64,000 nucleotides of DNA from contig NC_079331.1 of the NCBI RefSeq assembly GCF_029931775.1, forward strand, positions 22,197,720 to 22,261,719. Reading direction: 5' to 3'. How positions within the stretch are numbered: the first letter of the stretch is position 1; the number at the start of each line of letters is the position of its first letter. Origin of the DNA: Euleptes europaea. Lineage: Eukaryota; Chordata; Lepidosauria; Squamata; Sphaerodactylidae. The translations under genes were made by a program, and so were the position numbers. The notes under the pieces are model-generated. The model did not search any database, was not told the origin of the DNA, and was given only the letters and a program-made list of their open reading frames with translations. Shown here one piece after another: positions 61,300 to 64,000 of the stretch.

Positions 61300-62112
61300 T
61301 ATAGCCATTTTAGGAATGGCTACACTGGCAAACAACTGCACAGTAACTGCCAGTTCCAAAACATGGCACAATACCAGTGCTGTAGTTGATGAAGAAGCTG
61401 AAACTGTTAAAAATGTTCTATTCTTTGGCTCCATCATCAACCAACAGGGAGACCAAGAAATCAGAAGGAGACTGAAACTTGGAAGGGCAGCCATGAAGGA
61501 ACTAGTTAAAAGATCCTTAAGTGTATGGACCAAGATCAAGAAAATTCATATTATGGTATTCCCCATTACTATGTATGGATGTGAAAGGTGGACAGTGTAG
61601 AAAGCTGACAAGAAGAAAATGTATTTGAAACGTGGAGTAGGAGGAGAGTTTTATGGAGCACCAAAAAAGACATAGAAGTGAATATTAGATAAAATTAAGC
61701 CTGATTAAACTGAGTCTTTGCAACTTTGATCACATCATGAGAAGACAAGACTCATTGGAAATACAAAAATATTAGGAAAAGCAGAAGGTAGCAGGAAAAG
61801 AGGAAGACCTAATATGAGATGGATTGACTCAATAAAGAAAGCTACAGACTTCAGTTTGCAAGACCTGAGTAAGGATGTTAATTATAGGACATTTTGGATG
61901 GTTATATATGTCACAGATGTTTAGAGGTGGTTTGCCATTGCCTGCCTCCGTGTCACAGCTCTGGTATTCCTTGGAGATTGCCCATCCAAATACTAACCAG
62001 GGCCGACCCTTCTTTGCTTCTGACGAGATCAGGCTACCCTGGGGCTATCCAGGCTAGGCATTCATTCATATGGAGGCCATAAATTGGAAGCGACTTGATG
62101 GCATTTAACACA
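61300..62112 (+). mobile_element. BovB (RTE) LINE fragment, interrupted
   Basis: Sense piece with VKNVLFFGSIINQQGDQEIR, FPITMYGCERWTV and later RPNMRWIDSIKKAT, with several stops and frame changes. Split by a 5S-SINE at 61917-62064; the tail GGAAGCGACTTGATGGCATT follows. Confidence 0.85.
61917..62064 (-). mobile_element. 5S-derived SINE inside a BovB copy
   Basis: Antisense body and head, inserted near the 3' end of a + strand BovB fragment whose tail resumes at about 62065. Confidence 0.75.
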
Positions 62113-62207
62113 TCTGCACAGATACAATGTGGTATGTAACTGCAAACAGAGGAAATATCTAAGAGAAGGACTTGCACCGGTAAATTGTTTCCATGTAAGT
62201 GGAAACT

Positions 62208-62445
62208 AGGGATGCCAGCCTCCAGGTGGGACCTGGGGATCTTCCAGAATTACAGTTCATCTCCAGACTACAGATATCAGTTCCCCTGGAGAAAATGGCA
62301 GCTTCAGAGGGTAGACTCTATTGTGCCCCACTGAGGTCCCTGTCCTCCCCAGGCTCCATCCCCAAATCTTCAAGAGTTTCACACCCTGGATGTGGCAACC
62401 CTACACCCCATCCCTTGCTGGTGCCATCCCTGGCAACCCTAGTAG
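62208..62445. mobile_element. MITE-like repeat, family D
   Basis: GGGATGCCAGCCTCCAGGTG to CATCCCTGGCAACCCTAG: inverted ends around CCTGGAGAAAATGGC. Confidence 0.65.
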
Positions 62446-62980
62446 AAACACACCAAACTAAGCAGAAAGGTTCAATGTAATTGGCCAGATGGATGGGAAC
62501 AGAAGCACACATGAAGAGGCTGCAAGTCTCTTGCCAGTGATACTGCTGATTGGCCTCCTGCCATAATGTAATCGGCTTGGTTTTCCTGGATGTGCTACTG
62601 TTACATCACCCAGCCTACTTCCTTGGGGGCATGTGTTGTATGTCCTGGCTGTGGCTGGCGCCATCTTCACGAGTGAAGCAGGGCCTTGTACAGCAGAGGG
62701 GTCTTGTAGAGGACGGGTTCTGCAGTGGTTCTGCAATAGGGGTTGCTCAAGAAACACAAAAATGCCCTTTCTGTCCTCGGCAGCAGCTAGCAGCCGCTGT
62801 TTAATGCAGGCTTTGGTCATGTTTTTGAATTCTGATAAAATGTTTTGCAAAACATAAATGTAACTTTTTGAGCTTTAGGACTTACAAGACCCAGTTTAAA
62901 ATCTCCACTCTGCCACTGAAGATCACTGGGTGATAGGGTTGCAAGGTCCCCCCTGGCCACTGGTGAGGAATGGAGGGGGT
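62446..62980. other. Intergenic, nothing recognised
   Basis: Short frames only; no domain or repeat could be assigned. Confidence 0.4.
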
Positions 62981-63130
62981 AGGATTGCCAGATCTAGCTT
63001 GGGAAACTCCTGGAGACTTGGGGGTGGAGCCTGGGGAGGACAGGGAGCACAGTGGGGTATAATGCCATAGAGTCCACCCTCCAAAGCAGCCATTTTCTCC
63101 AGGGGAACTGATCTCTGTAGTCAGGAGATG
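62981..63130. mobile_element. MITE-like repeat, family D, partial
   Basis: AGGATTGCCAGATCTAGCTT to GGAACTGATCTCTGTAGTCA. Confidence 0.6.
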
Positions 63131-63225
63131 ATGGACAATGTTGTACACCACTCTGCATCTCCATTGGGGAGAAAAGCAAGGGTATATGTGTGTGTGTGTG
63201 TGTGTAGTGCAGTGTATAAATAAGT

Positions 63226-63445
63226 AGTGCAGTGTAGTGGTTAGAGTGTCAAACGAGGATCTGGGAAATCCAGGTTCGAATCCTTACTCTGTCATGGAAG
63301 TTTGGTGAGTGACCTTGGGCCAGTCACACAATCTCAGCCTAACCAACCTTACAGGGTTGTTATGAGGATAAAATGGAGAAAGGGAGGTGTAAGCTACTCT
63401 GGGTTCCCATTTTGGGGGGGGGGGAATTGGGTATTAATTAAGTAA
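63226..63445 (+). mobile_element. Family B SINE
   Basis: GTAGTGCAGTGTAGTGGTTA to a TTGGGTATTAATTAAG end after a run of G. A (GT)n microsatellite lies just upstream at 63187-63205. Confidence 0.8.
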
Positions 63446-63944
63446 ATAACTAAATGTATAACAAAGTTATAATATTGCATTATTCACTTAATCAGTGAAT
63501 TTGGTGATCAGTTAAAACCTACATTTTCCTATTCTCTTCCTGCACGGCATAACTGATTTCAGAAACGGATGTTTTATTTAATTTTAAATTTTGTTCGGCT
63601 TACTTAGTACAAATCTGACCACAAGAGAGAGCTTTCTTGTGCAATCTGATCCTAACCAGATGTGGATTCAGTGAGAGGACATTAATTCATAGGGGACTTT
63701 TTACAACCCACCCAGCCAATTAAACACAGCATGGTATCATAACCTCCCCCTCTCCATCAGTATTCACCCACATAGAGGAAATACCATATGCACATGGCAT
63801 GATGCTTTATGGGTATTCAGAGAAATGTAATGCAAGTGTGGGACAAATGCAGTTACACGTATGCATGCCATACAAATCCCTCTACATGCACATGGGCTCC
63901 ATATCTGTGTTCTCCATAGGGACAATTTATTACCTCCTCTATAT
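63446..63944. other. Intergenic, nothing recognised
   Basis: AT-rich sequence up to the SINE at the window edge. Confidence 0.4.
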
Positions 63945-64000
63945 ATCTTGCCTTTCTCCCCAGTGGGGACACAAAGCAGTTTACATGGTTCTCCTCCTCT
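63945..64000 (-). mobile_element. Family B SINE, cut by the window edge
   Basis: TATCTTGCCTTTCTCCCCAG is the antisense 3' end of the family. Confidence 0.6.

Noticed and set aside
59000-64000. First exon of MAP2K1, the expected next gene
   Set aside because: No frame resembling its N terminus (MPKKKPTPIQL) was found; in human it lies some tens of kilobases further on.

Overview
The window is nuclear DNA of a vertebrate, most likely a squamate reptile (lizard). Evidence: two host genes with vertebrate exon-intron structure, plus dense lizard-type repeats: CR1, BovB and L1 LINEs, three tRNA-derived SINE families, a 5S rRNA-derived SINE, hAT elements and Ty3/gypsy chromoviruses. The species cannot be named from sequence alone.

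Host genes. DIS3L (cytoplasmic exosome 3'-5' exoribonuclease) occupies 5360-49731 on the + strand. All 17 coding exons could be placed. All introns are GT-AG, the phases agree throughout, and the predicted protein is 1051 residues. TIPIN (TIMELESS-interacting replication-fork protein) lies tail to tail with it on the - strand, with coding exons between 51810 and 57056, a non-coding first exon near 58822-58890, and a predicted protein of 259 residues. This DIS3L-TIPIN arrangement matches the order on human chromosome 15q22. The next gene there, MAP2K1, is not visible by 64000, and nothing of MEGF11 is seen before DIS3L.

Layout. 1-4980: intergenic repeats. 4980-5490: CpG-rich DIS3L promoter with GC-box minisatellite, and exon 1. 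5490-9025: intron 1 (split CR1, hAT element). 9180-22229: 13-kb intron 2, with a GC-rich TA-flanked DNA element (11012-11737) and a whole-looking chromovirus (15905-21782) with apparently identical LTRs. 22230-23108: exons 3-4. Intron 4 holds a second, broken chromovirus on the opposite strand (23249-27283) and a long CR1 copy. 28843-49731: exons 5-17, with introns full of SINE and LINE copies, several nested. 49732-51809: the two 3' UTRs and a short intergenic stretch. 51810-58890: TIPIN. 58890-59160: CpG-rich promoter with ETS, NRF1 and TCTCGCGAGA motifs. 59250-64000: repeats and unexplained sequence.

No new host system was found. The most unusual material is in the mobile elements: the chromovirus shows the sequence signs of self-primed reverse transcription and of a hairpin-assisted -1 shift between gag and pol; the GC-rich DNA element carries YY1-like motifs, a 38-bp perfect palindrome and a consensus splice donor; the 5S-derived SINE shares its 3' tail with BovB; and one hAT copy resembles a family I remember from primates.
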